A stretch of 64,000 nt of DNA from Brachionus manjavacas (taxonomy: Eukaryota; Rotifera; Eurotatoria; Ploima; Brachionidae). Both the position numbers and the translations under genes were made by a program. Positions 1 to 10,219 of this stretch are shown here, one piece after another. A model generated the notes under the pieces. The model was not told the DNA's origin. It made no database searches and saw nothing but the letters and a program-made list of their open reading frames with translations. The stretch spans positions 1,183,001-1,247,000 of the forward strand of contig JAHQIY010000011.1 of assembly GCA_019054805.1 (NCBI GenBank), written 5' to 3'. Position 1 is the first letter of the stretch; every line of letters starts with the position of its first letter.

Positions 1-110
1 CGGCCAAGTTGTTCGGCCATGTAAGCCATTTAGGCCAAGTTGTTCGGCCATGACGGCCAAGGTGTTCGCCCATGCCGGCCATGTCGGCCAAGGTTTTCCA
101 TTCATATTTT
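1..110. repeat. GC-rich short tandem repeat at window edge
   Basis: Repeats of a degenerate unit built on CGGCCAAG and TGTTCGGCCATG fill the first ~110 bases and probably continue outside the window. The composition is far richer in G+C than the surrounding AT-rich DNA. The words GGCCATG and GGCCAAG alternate, giving an irregular 15-24 base period. No reading frame of interest was seen across it. It is a minisatellite or low-complexity element; function unknown. Confidence 0.7.
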
Positions 111-562
111 AGTAAAAATTTTATTATTTTTATCTTAAAATTTTTTTTTTGATTCAAAAAATTTTAATTTCTTTTGTTAATTTGATTTTGATACCGCTAT
201 TAAATTTTATTCGTGGAGTGTTTTACTCTTTCTTGTATCTTCAAATAAAATTTAATTTTTCAAATTTATTTTTATTTTTTTATTTAAGCCAACTCTTCAG
301 AGCAATAAATGAAATTTTTTTTTTTTATTCCTTAAGCAAAGAAACAAAAAAATTTTTTATTTTTAGCTCGATTTGTCAACAACACAGTCTGCCATTCCAC
401 TCGTCTGATCATGTCCACTTTTACAGACAACCAGTCCGAACCATCCGACTCATCACTTTCTCAAGCAACCCGTCCGACCCCTCCGACTCATCATTAAAAA
501 AAATATTTTTAACTTTATTTGTTTTTTAAATAAAGCAAAAAAATTAAAGTTATTTTTCAATT
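111..562. other. AT-rich gene-free stretch
   Basis: Homopolymer-rich DNA. A 126-codon plus-strand frame at 149-529 is mostly Phe/Leu/Ile/Ser from T-rich sequence and has no recognisable domain; I do not consider it a gene. A short C-rich patch near 400-490 repeats CCGACTCATCA and CCGTCCGAC words. Confidence 0.5.
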
Positions 563-775
563 TTATTTATTTAAAAATACTGTTCTAGCAGTTTTAAGAA
601 TTTTTGGAATTTCTTCATGAATCTTATCTAACTTTTTAATTACCGAATTGATATTTGATGTATTGATAAAAGATATTTCATTCAATAAATCTTTTACATT
701 ATTTGAGAGTAAAATTTTATAGTTTAGAACAAATTCAGGCTTATCTAATGAAAGAAATGGAAATGTTTTTTCTAT
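563..775 (-). pseudogene. Unrecognised coding remnant, possibly LINE interior
   Basis: The minus strand holds an open run of about 70 codons ending in TAA at 565-563. It has balanced polar and hydrophobic residues (for example LDKIHEEIPKILKTARTVFL near the end), unlike the flanking simple sequence. Stops close the frame immediately upstream. It lies on the same strand as, and downstream of, the LINE endonuclease remnant at 1467-2009, so it may be a decayed internal part of that element. No family was recognised. The 780-1466 stretch between them shows only short broken frames. Confidence 0.3.
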
Positions 776-1466
776 TGTATTTATTTATCATGGATATATA
801 TCCTAAGTCATGAATTTCACACAATATTGGCTTGTTCAAATTTTTTGATATTTTGATAAAATGACTCTTTTATAAAAAAATGCTCAATAATGGATGTGTA
901 TTCACCTTTCTTTCAACCATTTTTATGTTGAGGTTCTAATTTGTTCAGGATTCGGCACAATCAAACCTTTAAGACTTGTATAAATTTTATAAAAATTTTT
1001 CCATATACAATTTGATTTTCTTAAATATTTTGATACGAGTTGTTGAAGGTAGACTATTCTCTATTGAATACTCTCGTTAATACTCGCTAATACTCTTTTC
1101 TTTGTTTTTAAAAATCTTCATAAAAAATCAAATCAATTAAAGACATTTAAAGTTAGAATAAGTAAGAATTGTATTTCTTTTTAAAAAAAAAATGATAACT
1201 TAAATTCGCTGTTCAAAACTGTAAGATCATTCTTTAAGGACTTTTGTTTAATAACAGAAATGAATTTCAATCAAACCGATTATTCAATTATCGATTTAGA
1301 GTCTTTCCAAATGATCATTCTCAAAAGGGAAGATCTTAAAATATTTAGACAACAAATTAGACGAGCAAAGCATAGAATCAATGATCAATAAATTTTTCTG
1401 TTAAAATTATGATTTATTTTAACCCAATCAAAACATTTTTTTAACCCAATCAAAATATTGTTCATT

Positions 1467-2009
1467 TTATTCAAAAATGCCAACAATACATGTAAAAATC
1501 TCGATATGGAAATCCTTAAATAAATTATCAAAACGTCTTCCTCTTTTAATATCAAAGTTCCAATCACCAAAAATTAATACTGATTCATTAGATATATATT
1601 CTAGTTTCCTATCTAGTAAAGAGACAAGGCTTTTGAATTCAGCAAGTTTAGTTTGACTTCACTCATCAAAAGGCTTCAAAGTGCTTATTAAAATAGATTT
1701 TTTCATTTTTCTTTACATTATGATTAGAAAAACAGCTATCCTTAAAATCATAAGATAAAATTTTAATATCTTTTTTAATAATCCAACACTTCCCCCAAAA
1801 GGTCTTCCTCTAGAGATAAAAGAATGATCGTCTTGCATATCTGATTGAAATAAAATAGTGAAATTTTTGTATCTCTCACCTATACATCTAATTTCAAATG
1901 ATTTAAACAAATGTTCACACAAGAATATAAAATCGTTTATTTCAGTAAATTAATCCACGGTTAAATAATTCGATTTAAAATTCTGACAATTGTATGATGC
2001 TATTTTCAT
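1467..2009 (-). pseudogene. LINE ORF2 5' end: APE-type endonuclease remnant
   Basis: Starts at ATG (2009-2007) with MKIASYNCQNFKSN, which resembles the N terminus of apurinic-type endonuclease domains that open ORF2 of jockey/CR1-like LINEs. FLCEHLFKSFE (the E of the metal site) and SRGRPFGGSVG follow, and further on GDWNFDIKRG corresponds to the GDFN motif. An in-frame TAA after YLTVD and at least one frameshift after GLLKK show the copy is dead. The reverse transcriptase that should follow is not recognisable downstream. The domain would nick target DNA during target-primed reverse transcription. Confidence 0.75.
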
Positions 2010-2350
2010 TATTCCATATCAGTGTTTATAATAACATGATCAATGTCCGGGAGATTTTCCATATCTTCTTTTCTCTGAGTGTTAGTGTCCTCAATCTGCT
2101 TGTTTTCTACATTTTATTTTTGTTTCTTATGCATGTCTAAATTTCCTGGATTCTCATTATTCATTGATCCAATTTTTTGTGAATTGAGTTTGGATAGAAA
2201 GAATCGTTTTACACTGATGCCAGTTGGACAATTTTAAGAATCCAAAATTTAATCACTTTCTGTACCCATTACTTCAATGTGAAATGATTTATAATATTTA
2301 TTTGCAGTATTTAATTGCTCAATCTTTTCAAGATTAGTGAATATTTTATG
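2009..2350 (-). pseudogene. LINE ORF1 3' end
   Basis: One minus-strand frame (with three stops) runs to a TAA at 2011-2009 that overlaps the ATG of the endonuclease ORF in the arrangement TAATG. Readable segments include EQLNTANKYYKSFHIEVM, NCPTGISVKRFFLSKLNSQ, and the terminal acidic stretch ENLPDIDHVIINTDME. This is the position and style of an ORF1 nucleic-acid-binding protein C terminus in a two-ORF LINE. I see no zinc knuckle in the part retained. Upstream (2350-2840) nothing further is readable. Confidence 0.6.
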
Positions 2351-2846
2351 CATGCTGAAACATCTTCTAAACTATTATCAATATGCTAGAATCCAGTGTA
2401 AAAGTGATTTATATTTTTTAAAGGATAATAAGCACAGTTATATTTTAAAAACCCTTTAATAAAATAAAAGTTCTGAAAAGTGTAGAAAATTGTCAAACCA
2501 TCTTAAAAAAGTTTTAAAAATAGTAGCGAATAACAAAGGAGACTGGTCTAATTAATAATCTTTTTGAATAAAAACTAAATCAATTACTAAATAATATATT
2601 TAAAAAAAACAAATAAAATAAAATATAAAATAATTTTTTTTGATCAAAAATTAAATTGAATTTCCAAATGATTAAAAAATAATCAATGACTATTTAATCT
2701 TTTTTGAATATTTTTGATAAAAATGATAACAAATTTTATAGAATTTTTCAAAAATTTTATTCAACCTTTTGACACCAAAATAAAACTAATGGTTTCTTTA
2801 ACTTTTAAACCAAGCTTTAAAGGTTAAGTCAAACTAACGAAGAACA
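2350..2846. other. AT-rich stretch without a gene
   Basis: No open frame of note on either strand. The sequence is A/T homopolymers and short words. Confidence 0.5.
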
Positions 2847-3027
2847 AAATGCATAAAATGAGTAAAACGAATAAAATGAGAAAAATGAGCAAAATGAATA
2901 AAATGAGTAAAATGAATAAAATGAGTAAAATGAGTAAAATGAATAAAATGAGCAAAAAGTATAAAATGAGTAAAATGTATAAAATGAGTAAAATGTATAA
3001 AATGAGTAAAATGAGTAGAACTCTAGC
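2847..3027 (+). repeat. 10-bp minisatellite AAAATGAGTA
   Basis: About 18 tandem copies of a decamer variable at two positions (AAAATGAGTA, AAAATGAATA, AAAATGTATA). Because the ATG recurs and three units equal ten codons, it is open in one frame and reads as repeated Met-Ser-Lys-Met-Asn-Lys. This is a by-product of the repeat, not evidence of a protein: there is no flanking coding sequence, and the run ends at TAA just after the array. Confidence 0.9.
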
Positions 3028-3204
3028 CTAAAGTATAAAAATGATAACTCTTTTCATAGTAAGTCATATTAACAGCCACCGTCAATAGGTGAGAGAGTTC
3101 GAATAATCCGAGTTCGAGTCAATTGTGAAGCAGTGTATTATAACTTCCTCAATTTAAATGCAATTTAAAATCTGAGGACAGATTCGACATAACTTGAAAT
3201 AATA

Positions 3205-3640
3205 AAAAATAAAGCTACGACAAGCTAGCTTGTTGAGGAGGTAGCCTATGGTAGCACATTGCGCTATACTAGGAAAATAACAAAAACAACAAGAACTTAT
3301 AAATTTTTAGATTCAGCAGACAATTTTTACAGAATGAGGTAAGAAAGAAATTATTAGGAACTGAAAGGGGTTTATAAAATATATTGTTAGATCAATTAAA
3401 CTAAAATTAAATTGTTATGCTGTGAAAACATGGTGACCGGTCATGAAGGCATCGTAGCGATTCTTGAGTTGATTGACTCCGTTGGAGTCTGTGACTTCGG
3501 CGGGCAGAGCATTCCACTCATTGACAACACTGTAAGTAAAGAAATTGGCACTCTGCATACATTTGGTTGTGGTCTGACCGGATAGTCTCCTGACCGGCCC
3601 GGACTGGAAGAGTTAACTGCCATGAATCTGTGGGTTTGCC
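3205..3640 (-). pseudogene. LINE family A, 3' end (RT C terminus plus 3' UTR)
   Basis: The minus strand encodes the C-terminal end of a jockey/CR1-like ORF2, reading GPVRRLSGQTTTKCMQSANF, then FTYSVVNEWNALPAEVTDSN, GVNQLKNRYDAF and a stop near 3417. The WNALP...SVNxFK pattern is typical of the extreme C terminus of such LINEs. Below the stop is a 3' UTR shared with the copies at 9415 and 12450 (the word GGTAGCACATTGCGC here, GATAGCACATTACGC at 12.5 kb). Upstream (3640-3830) the same frame is lost to frameshifts but still resembles the conserved region before the C terminus. The copy is 5'-truncated. Confidence 0.8.
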
Positions 3641-3839
3641 TAATTAACTTAAATGCTGATGCCGTTGAGAATTGCAAGGCGGTCCTCATAAGTCCAGTTC
3701 CTAATTCTTTGAACTAGTTTGGTAGCTGTCCTCTACATGGTCTCCAATAGCTTAATGTTTTCTTACTGGATGTGGACCAGACAACGGCGGCGTATTCCAG
3801 ATGAAACACTCAACCACAACAACAACATCACAAAAAAGC

Positions 3840-4270
3840 ACTGAGATCCTCTCATCAAAAACAATAGGCCTTGCAGCAATTAGCATAGATTCTAAGCAAA
3901 CAATGCAAAATGATTAATAGCCTTGACTAAACAAATTAAGATTGACGATGGATTCAAGTGGATTAATTAAGAACAAAGATGCCTTGATCTTTGCATAATC
4001 CCAACGGAGCAGTTATTGTTTTTTTGTTGTTGTTGCTGTATTGTCCATTTGTTTAATCACCTAATATGCTCTCTCGCTTTTGGTAATTTTATTTATTTGA
4101 TACAATTTACCTCTTTTAGGAAAAAATAAAGAATGATTTTTTTTCTAAATTAAAAAAAAATTAACAAAAAAGAAATGAAAAAGAGAAAGAAAATTAAGAA
4201 AAAAATTAAATCAGATATCAATTGCAAAAGATTATTTATAAAATATAATCAAACATTTTAAACGTACTAA
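3840..4270. other. Gene-free stretch with CAA/GTT repeats
   Basis: Short (CAA)n near 3815-3830 and (GTT)n near 4025-4035 bracket about 200 bases in opposite sense, which could mark a degenerate inverted-repeat element. The rest is AT-rich. No coding signal. Confidence 0.35.
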
Positions 4271-4271
4271 A

Positions 4272-4466
4272 TCAAAATGATTTGATTAAGCACAAATTGA
4301 CAGAGTCAGCTAATCCATCTCTAGATTTTAGTTGTAGTTTTAGATTCGTTTGGAGTACTTCAATGTTCTTGTCTATGTAAACTGCTTTAATTCTCTCAAT
4401 AACTACAAGACCGCCTCTAGTCAACTTAGAGGTCTTTAGTTTCACAGTGCAAAACAATGATCTCAT
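4272..4466 (-). pseudogene. Hypothetical 64-codon remnant
   Basis: A minus-strand frame of 64 codons starting at a true ATG has non-repetitive composition and reads like protein (TRGGLVVIERIKAVYID, then LKLQLKSRDGLADSVNLCL). I do not recognise a family. It has no flanking exon I can support, and its base composition is a little richer in GC than its neighbours, so it may be a relic of a mobile element. Confidence 0.25.
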
Positions 4467-4469
4467 GCG

Positions 4470-5190
4470 TTCAGCAAGTCGCTAGTATTTAACACTGTGT
4501 AAAATATTGAAGAAATTATTTTCTTTTGTTCTGTTATTTCCTTTATTAATTGTCTAGGCTAAAAGTGACCATTTATTAATAAAATAATAATATTATTTAA
4601 ACCTTTTTTCTGTATTTTTGTGTTATAAGCGCGAACCAAAGGATCCTAACAGACCAGCAAAATAAGCTCTTAACTTTCAGGTTTATAACAAAGCTATGTC
4701 CATTAAAAAAAATCTTAAATTATATCGTGATCGAATGATTTTTATCTAGATCCGGTGTCTGTAATTGATTTAGTTAGTTAGATCATGAAATGTGTCATAT
4801 GAAAGCTTATTAAATATCAAGGGTTAGCAGAGTTCAGATTGAGTGTTTAATTTATATATAAGCAGTTTTAAAAATTTTAACACTTCTTTCATCCGAAATC
4901 TACATTTTTTTACAAGACAAAATTCATCGCACCGCTATTTGTTCATAGCTGGTGATTATTGCAAACTAAGAAAATATTCAAAGCAAGTTTTTTTTTCCTA
5001 TTTTGACTTAGAATATGAATCACAAACCTAACCCATTATCCACTAGGATAGAATAAGGACAATTATTAGTCAAAAATATAATTTATTAAATAGTTATTTT
5101 TCGATTTGGAAAAATCGCTTGGTGATTTAAATATTGAACAAAATCATGTATATGTTTACGATGAAATCAATCAAGAAGCCAATGGTCAAT
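4470..5190. other. Gene-free stretch
   Basis: No supported gene. A 62-codon plus-strand frame at 4843-5031 is Phe/Ser/Tyr-rich and lacks any recognisable motif. Confidence 0.4.
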
Positions 5191-5194
5191 ATAT

Positions 5195-5345
5195 TAAGAA
5201 TGGTTATAGAGTCCTGAATGTGTCGATTCTCCAGAAGCTTAAGGTTCGTTTTAGCTGACCCAGGATACTCGTTGCTCTGTTGGCTTGGGTTCGTATGATT
5301 TTAGTGAACTTAAGATTACTTGAGAAAGTAACACCAATAAAGACC
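5195..5345 (-). pseudogene. LINE RT fragment (post-FADD region)
   Basis: The minus strand reads GVTFSSNLKFTKIIRTQANR followed by ATSILGQLKRTLSFWRIDTF. This matches the conserved block after the catalytic domain in jockey/CR1 reverse transcriptases (LGV..S..L.w..H, then A..iLG.lkR.F...). Both ends stop abruptly and no other part of the element was readable nearby, so this is a short, dead remnant. Confidence 0.65.
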
Positions 5346-5349
5346 CTAA

Positions 5350-6530
5350 TGGAATGTTTCAAAAGTCGAATTGATAAAATTCGAAGAAATGAAATAGTAG
5401 AAGAAAGTTTATAACTAAACTTTGTAAAGCTTTAAATTTTCTCTCCAAATTACTTGGCCTTAGTCTTCATTCTTTAAAAAAGAAGGATTCTTGATCCTTT
5501 GAAGTATAATACCGTAAATTTTGTTTTCACCCGTTAATAAGATTGAGAAATATTCTCAATTCAAATTTATATTTTTTTAATAAATCTGACTTTTTTCATT
5601 TTTTCCAGATTAAAAAAAAATTTTTTTTAAGACTGTTTTCTAATAAAATTTAATCAAATTTTTTTTGTTTAATTAAAATCACTTCTATTTGACCATTCAA
5701 GACTAGACTAAAAGTCGACAGAAATTTAATCAAAAAATTAATAATTATCATAAGCAGATATTAAAGTGACACATTTAAAATTAAATAAAAACTAATTAGC
5801 ATTAAAACAATTGTTTCTAGGCAAATTATCCCGAGTATCATTTAAATATTTTGAATAAACCTTATCATTGACCATTAAAGTCTAAAATTTCACTAATGAT
5901 AATTTAACAAGTCTGGGAATATTTAAAATTAGAGACCATTATTTTAAGCAAATATTGTGTTTTAAAAGTGACAAAATTTTTTTGAATAACTGAAAATAAA
6001 ATTTAAAATTAATTATTTTATCGATAATCAATAAATCAAAAATTCAAAAATACAAGTTTATTTTGTTGATGTGATAGTTGGTTATAAAGCTATTTTATTT
6101 TAAAATAAAGCACTTTTTCTAAATTGTCACAAAATCAAAGGCTAAATGTTTAATGAAATACAATATTTATTTTTAGTAATCGATAAAATTTTGTTTGCTT
6201 TAATTATACTCAAACCTGTAAAATTTTCTAGAAATAAATACTAACAAGTTGTCCATAAAACAATAAACCAAACAATCGAGTTGTATACGAACTTTTTTTT
6301 AAAACCATCAAGATTCCTGACTCATTTTTTAAATTACTTGAAATTAAAACCAAATTAAACACTAATTCAACGAGAAAATCAAATTTATTTGCATTAGCCG
6401 ATGAAATTATTTTAACAAGAGTGCTTAATATTAAAAAAAAAATTAGTCAAACCGAATGAACGGAACAAATAATTATTAGCAAAGCTAGTTTTTCGTTTAG
6501 TCAAATGAATTCATTAGTGTGGAAAGCTAA
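5350..6530. other. Gene-free stretch upstream of the lectin gene
   Basis: AT-rich DNA without supported frames. It must contain the promoter of the gene starting at 6532, but I cannot point to a defined TATA box or binding site. Confidence 0.4.
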
Positions 6531-6531
6531 T

Positions 6532-8416
6532 ATGAAAATTTCACAAGAAAAAACCTGCGATCAGTCCAGCTCCAAGTCCTGCGAACCCATATGGCCAAAA
6601 ATTCCTCTTAAGTAACCCAGAAATATTTTAAAATAAATTGAATAATAATTTTTTTTAATTTTACAGACAAAAAACAATTAAAATTTTGTCAATTCTTACA
6701 ACAATTTTATTGATTGTAATTTTTTTCTTAATTATTTTGTTCTGGACATTTACGGGGGGAAAATCTCAAGTAGAATATGACAAAAAAAAAGAGTTTTGCT
6801 TCAATCCGGAATTCAGCAGTATTGGCAAAGTTCTATCAAACACATGTCCTTCAATTTCAGCCTACGTTCCTAGAGCCATGACTCTACATAGCTCCATTTT
6901 CAACAATTTCTCAATCAAAGAACAGATTATCTGCAACAATGGCCAAGTCTACCTTCGCTGCTCTTCCAATCACACAATCAAAATTCTCTCAGCTTACTAC
7001 GGCCTCCAAACTTCCACAATCTGCACCAACTATTCCTCTAATTATTCCCTGACTTGTTTCAATAAAGATACTTTGGGAAAAATTAAACATTTATGTGATA
7101 ATAAAAAATTTTGTCTAATATCGGCTTCTACACGATATTTTGGCGACCCATGTCCTGGAATCGACAAACAAATGGTTGTTCAGTACCAATGTATTAATGA
7201 CAGAGCAAACTTCACAAAAACTCAGTGTGAAGTCGACACTACTCTCAAGCCAGTGTGCCCACACTCAAGCTCTTCTTCCATCAAGCAAAACATTTGGTGC
7301 GAACCATCTAATTTAAACATCCAATGTCCTGATGGAAAAGTGATCCAAATTTTATGTGGTTTTTACGGAATTGATGCCAACTACAATTGCCTTGGCACTT
7401 TTAAATCAGGCTCCGAGCCTAGCTACTGCTACTCGCGCAATTCCTCCAACAAATTAATATCCTCTTGCACCGGTAAACAGAAATGTTTTCTTAAAGGGGA
7501 CCCAAATTTTGTCTTAGGCTCAAGTTTTGAGAATGTTTGTCCTGGTTATGCGAAAATTTTGCTAGTTCAATGGAATTGTGTGGATTCAATCGAACCTGTT
7601 TTAGAGCCTTTGAAAGTTGGGACAAATGAAAAGATAGACTTTTGTGAGTCTTCTTATGAGCCTAAATGCTCGAAATTATTCAATTTTTTTCCAACTCTTC
7701 TTAACACTAACTCCCACTATCCAATTTATGATCAGGTAATATGTGAAAACTCACAAGTTGTTCTATCGTGTCCTGAAAATTTAAGAATCTTGCTTATTTC
7801 TGCTTTTTATGGACACAAGACCATGTTCGGTGCCAATGAATGCTCTTTTTCAGAATCAGAAAATCTTCAGCAAAACAAAACTCAATGCTTTTGGCCATCA
7901 AGTCTAAGTGATGTGAAAAGTCTGTGTGATAACAAGACAAATTGTTTGCTAAATGCTTACATGAATCGTTCAGAAGATGTTTGCCCCAGTTTGGCAAAAA
8001 AAATGCTCGTAGAGTATCAATGTATGCCTAGTGAACAAGTTGGAAATCTAAACCAAAGGTGCATGGATGTGGTCAAAAATGTTAATGAGTTAACATTTAA
8101 TTGTGGGTCCTTGAATGACTCATTTTGGGAAATAGTTTCTGACGACGCCTGGTTTGTGAACATTACATGTGAAACTGGTAAAATAATTAGTGTCAATTGT
8201 GGATTTTATGGTTATCACCCGATTTTTGAGAACTACTTAAATCAAACTGGAGCACAGGCGTGTTTTTCTAATGATTTTACTAATTTAATTAAATTAAATT
8301 GTGAATTGAAAAATTCGTGTTTTTTTAGGAGTTCCGATGTGAACTATTCAGATAATTGCTATTTGAAGAATAAGATTTTATTTTATAAATATAAGTGTAT
8401 AAATAAGAGCTTTTGA
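6532..8416 (+). CDS. Type II membrane protein with four SUEL-type lectin repeats
   Basis: Two exons: 6532-6611 and 6667-8416, with a 55-bp intron (GTAACC...TTTTACAG). Exon 1 starts at ATG and gives a 26-residue Cys/Ser-containing head (TCDQSSSKSCEPIWP); the split AA|A Lys codon keeps the frame, giving about 609 residues. A membrane anchor lies near residues 34-57 (ILLIVIFFLIILFW), with no cleavable signal, so type II topology is inferred. Four Cys-rich repeats follow at about 113-202, 235-331, 383-479 and 500-604. Each has C.G..I.V..A.YG near its start and ends in CPG.K.L.V.Y.C or a variant, the SUEL/galactose-binding lectin (rhamnose-binding) fold. Repeat 4 is the most divergent. Many N-glycosylation sequons are present. 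Likely role: cell-surface or secreted-side carbohydrate binding; ligand unknown. Confidence 0.85.
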
Positions 8417-8598
8417 ATTTTTTTTAGTGATTTATTTTTTTTGTTGATAATAAAAATTAAAAAATATTTTTTATAAAAAAATTGAATAGATTAATATTGG
8501 AGTTTGATATTAATAAATACAAAATTCAATTATATAAAACATTAAAATAAAAATGATCAGATCTTCAAAATTAGCTTTATTGTAAGCTTAGTTTGTTA
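8417..8598. other. 3' flank of the lectin gene
   Basis: AATAAAAATTAAAA at about 8449 lies ~30 bases after the stop codon and is a plausible polyadenylation signal. No other feature seen. Confidence 0.4.
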
Positions 8599-8599
8599 A

Positions 8600-9235
8600 A
8601 ATGATAACCAAACTGGTAGAGTAAATTCTGGACGAAAAAAGACTGCGAATAAGGTTTTGAAAGTTGGTATAAAATTTCTTTGCAGTTTTCCAAGAATTCG
8701 GGTCGCCTTGATTGCTGCATAGCCAACCTGCCTATTAAATTTTTGATTCGGAGTTAGATATGCTCCTAGATCCTTTTCCTTAAATTTTTGTTAAAGCATC
8801 TTAGTCTTCTTAAAAAAATTTGAAACCATTCTGCTCTTTAATAATACCTATCAAATTACTGTCATCAACAAATATTTTATTATATACTTGACCACCTTTT
8901 GAATGCCATTTATGAAAACAATAAAAAGAAGAGGGCTTAATATAACCTTTTGTGACCTTTTCCCATGAACATTGAAGATGAAACATTATAATCAATCATA
9001 ACTTTCTGTCTACGATCTTGTGAGAAACTTTTAGCCCCTAGTTAAGATATATTCACTGAATCCATTTTCTTAAAATAGTGCATTGTGATTAACCGTATCG
9101 AATTCTTTAGCAATGTCTAGAAAGATGATCAAAACTATGTTGCTCATGGATATTGCACTGAAGGTAATATAAATAACTTTCAGAAGGTTTGTGAGACATT
9201 TATATCATTTTTATTTTTCATGTTGTTCACTTGAA
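8600..9235 (-). pseudogene. LINE reverse transcriptase remnant, motifs A to post-C
   Basis: Minus-strand pieces in order: CLTNLLKVIYITFSAIS, FLDIAKEFDTVNHN (motif A, FLDxxKAFDxVxH), a broken QGS region, ILSPLLFIVFINGIQ (motif B'), FVDDSNLIG (motif C, xxDD), then QVGYAAIKATRILGKLQRNF and FFRPEF. Frameshifts and stops separate the pieces, so it cannot encode a working enzyme. It aligns with the N-terminal RT remnant at 9899-10215 on the same strand; the plus-strand LINE A copy at 9415-9768 lies between them and appears to have inserted into this element. Confidence 0.8.
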
Positions 9236-9414
9236 ATAAAAACATTTGGATATTTTTACATTTGAATGTTAATTACAAGCTTTGAGATCAAAAGATTAAC
9301 GTTGGAATTTTCTACATTTTAACTTTTAATTTTTAAAATTGATTAAATTTTTACATATTTTTTTATCATAATCTTCTAAATTTGAGAAGTAAAATGTTAA
9401 ATTAATGGTTGTCA

Positions 9415-9768
9415 ATCAGTGGAATACCCTGCCTTCTGCGGTCACAATCTCTGACTCAGTCAATCAATTCAAGAATGGCTTTAAAAACCGGCCACCAATT
9501 TTTTACCACATGATAATTTAATTTATGTTTCTTTTTAATTTCTTTATTATATACCCCTCTCAGTTTCTTCTAATTTTTGACTTATTATTTGTATATTGTA
9601 TTAAATATCAAAGTTATCTTTAGTGTATATTAGATTACATAATCTTATCAGTTTCTCTTATTTCTGTAATTTTCCTTTTATTGCGTAATGTGCTACCATG
9701 GGCCTCAAGCTTCAAGCCTCAAGCAGGCCAAGCTTGCTTGCCGTAGCTTATTATTATTATTATTTTTA
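9415..9768 (+). pseudogene. LINE family A, 5'-truncated copy
   Basis: The plus-strand frame reads VNQWNTLPSAVTISDSVNQF then KNGFKNRPPIFYHMII and stop, the C-terminal end of a jockey/CR1-like ORF2. A ~230-bp 3' UTR follows, ending in a (TTA)n tail at about 9748-9768, as expected for microsatellite-tailed LINEs. The same sequence occurs inverted at 12450-12795. The insertion splits an older minus-strand LINE. Confidence 0.85.
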
Positions 9769-9898
9769 TTAATTAAATTAAATTAAATTTAAATTTTATG
9801 TCTTTTAATAAAAATGTATTAAATTTAAATTTGAATACATGATTTGTAATGCTAATCGGTCCTTAATGGACAGGGGCAATAGCTTTTTGATTATCTTT

Positions 9899-10215
9899 TT
9901 AAGTTGAAAACTTGAAGACTTTTTCATTAATAGCTTTTTGTTCACTCTTAATAAGATCATTTACAATTAGATGGTCCATCATATCACCTCGGATAATTCG
10001 TCCTCGGATAACTGCTGATAGTAAAATTGGCCGGTTATTTCCAAGTTCTGTCTTTACTACCTTTTTAAAGATAACTGTAATTCTTGCATCGTTCCAGGTA
10101 TGGACTTCTAAATATTTTACCAATGACTGATGCAAAGCTTTTTTGGAAAGCTCTTATCACATAAGAATGTAGTCCATCTTTAAAAGCTTTTTTAAGCAAG
10201 TTCAATTTGCTAATT
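9899..10215 (-). pseudogene. LINE reverse transcriptase remnant, N-terminal motifs
   Basis: Reads KDGLHSYVIRAFQKSFASVI (equivalent to GPDGIHxxVLKxL), then after a frameshift TWNDARITVIFKKVVKTELG and NNRPILLSAVIRGRIIRGD (equivalent to W..a.ivPIfKKGdk..p.NYRPISLt). These are RT motifs 1-2a of a jockey/CR1-like LINE. Frameshift and a missing continuation show it is dead. It is probably the 5' part of the element whose later motifs lie at 8600-9235. Confidence 0.75.
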
Positions 10216-10219
10216 GAGA

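Noticed and set aside
149..529. 126-codon plus-strand frame
   Set aside because: Composition is dictated by T-rich DNA; no ATG-led domain, splice structure or neighbour supports it.
6612..6666. Starting the lectin protein at the TTG codon at 6686
   Set aside because: TTG is not a normal eukaryotic start. A splice acceptor directly precedes the frame and an ATG-led upstream exon joins in phase.
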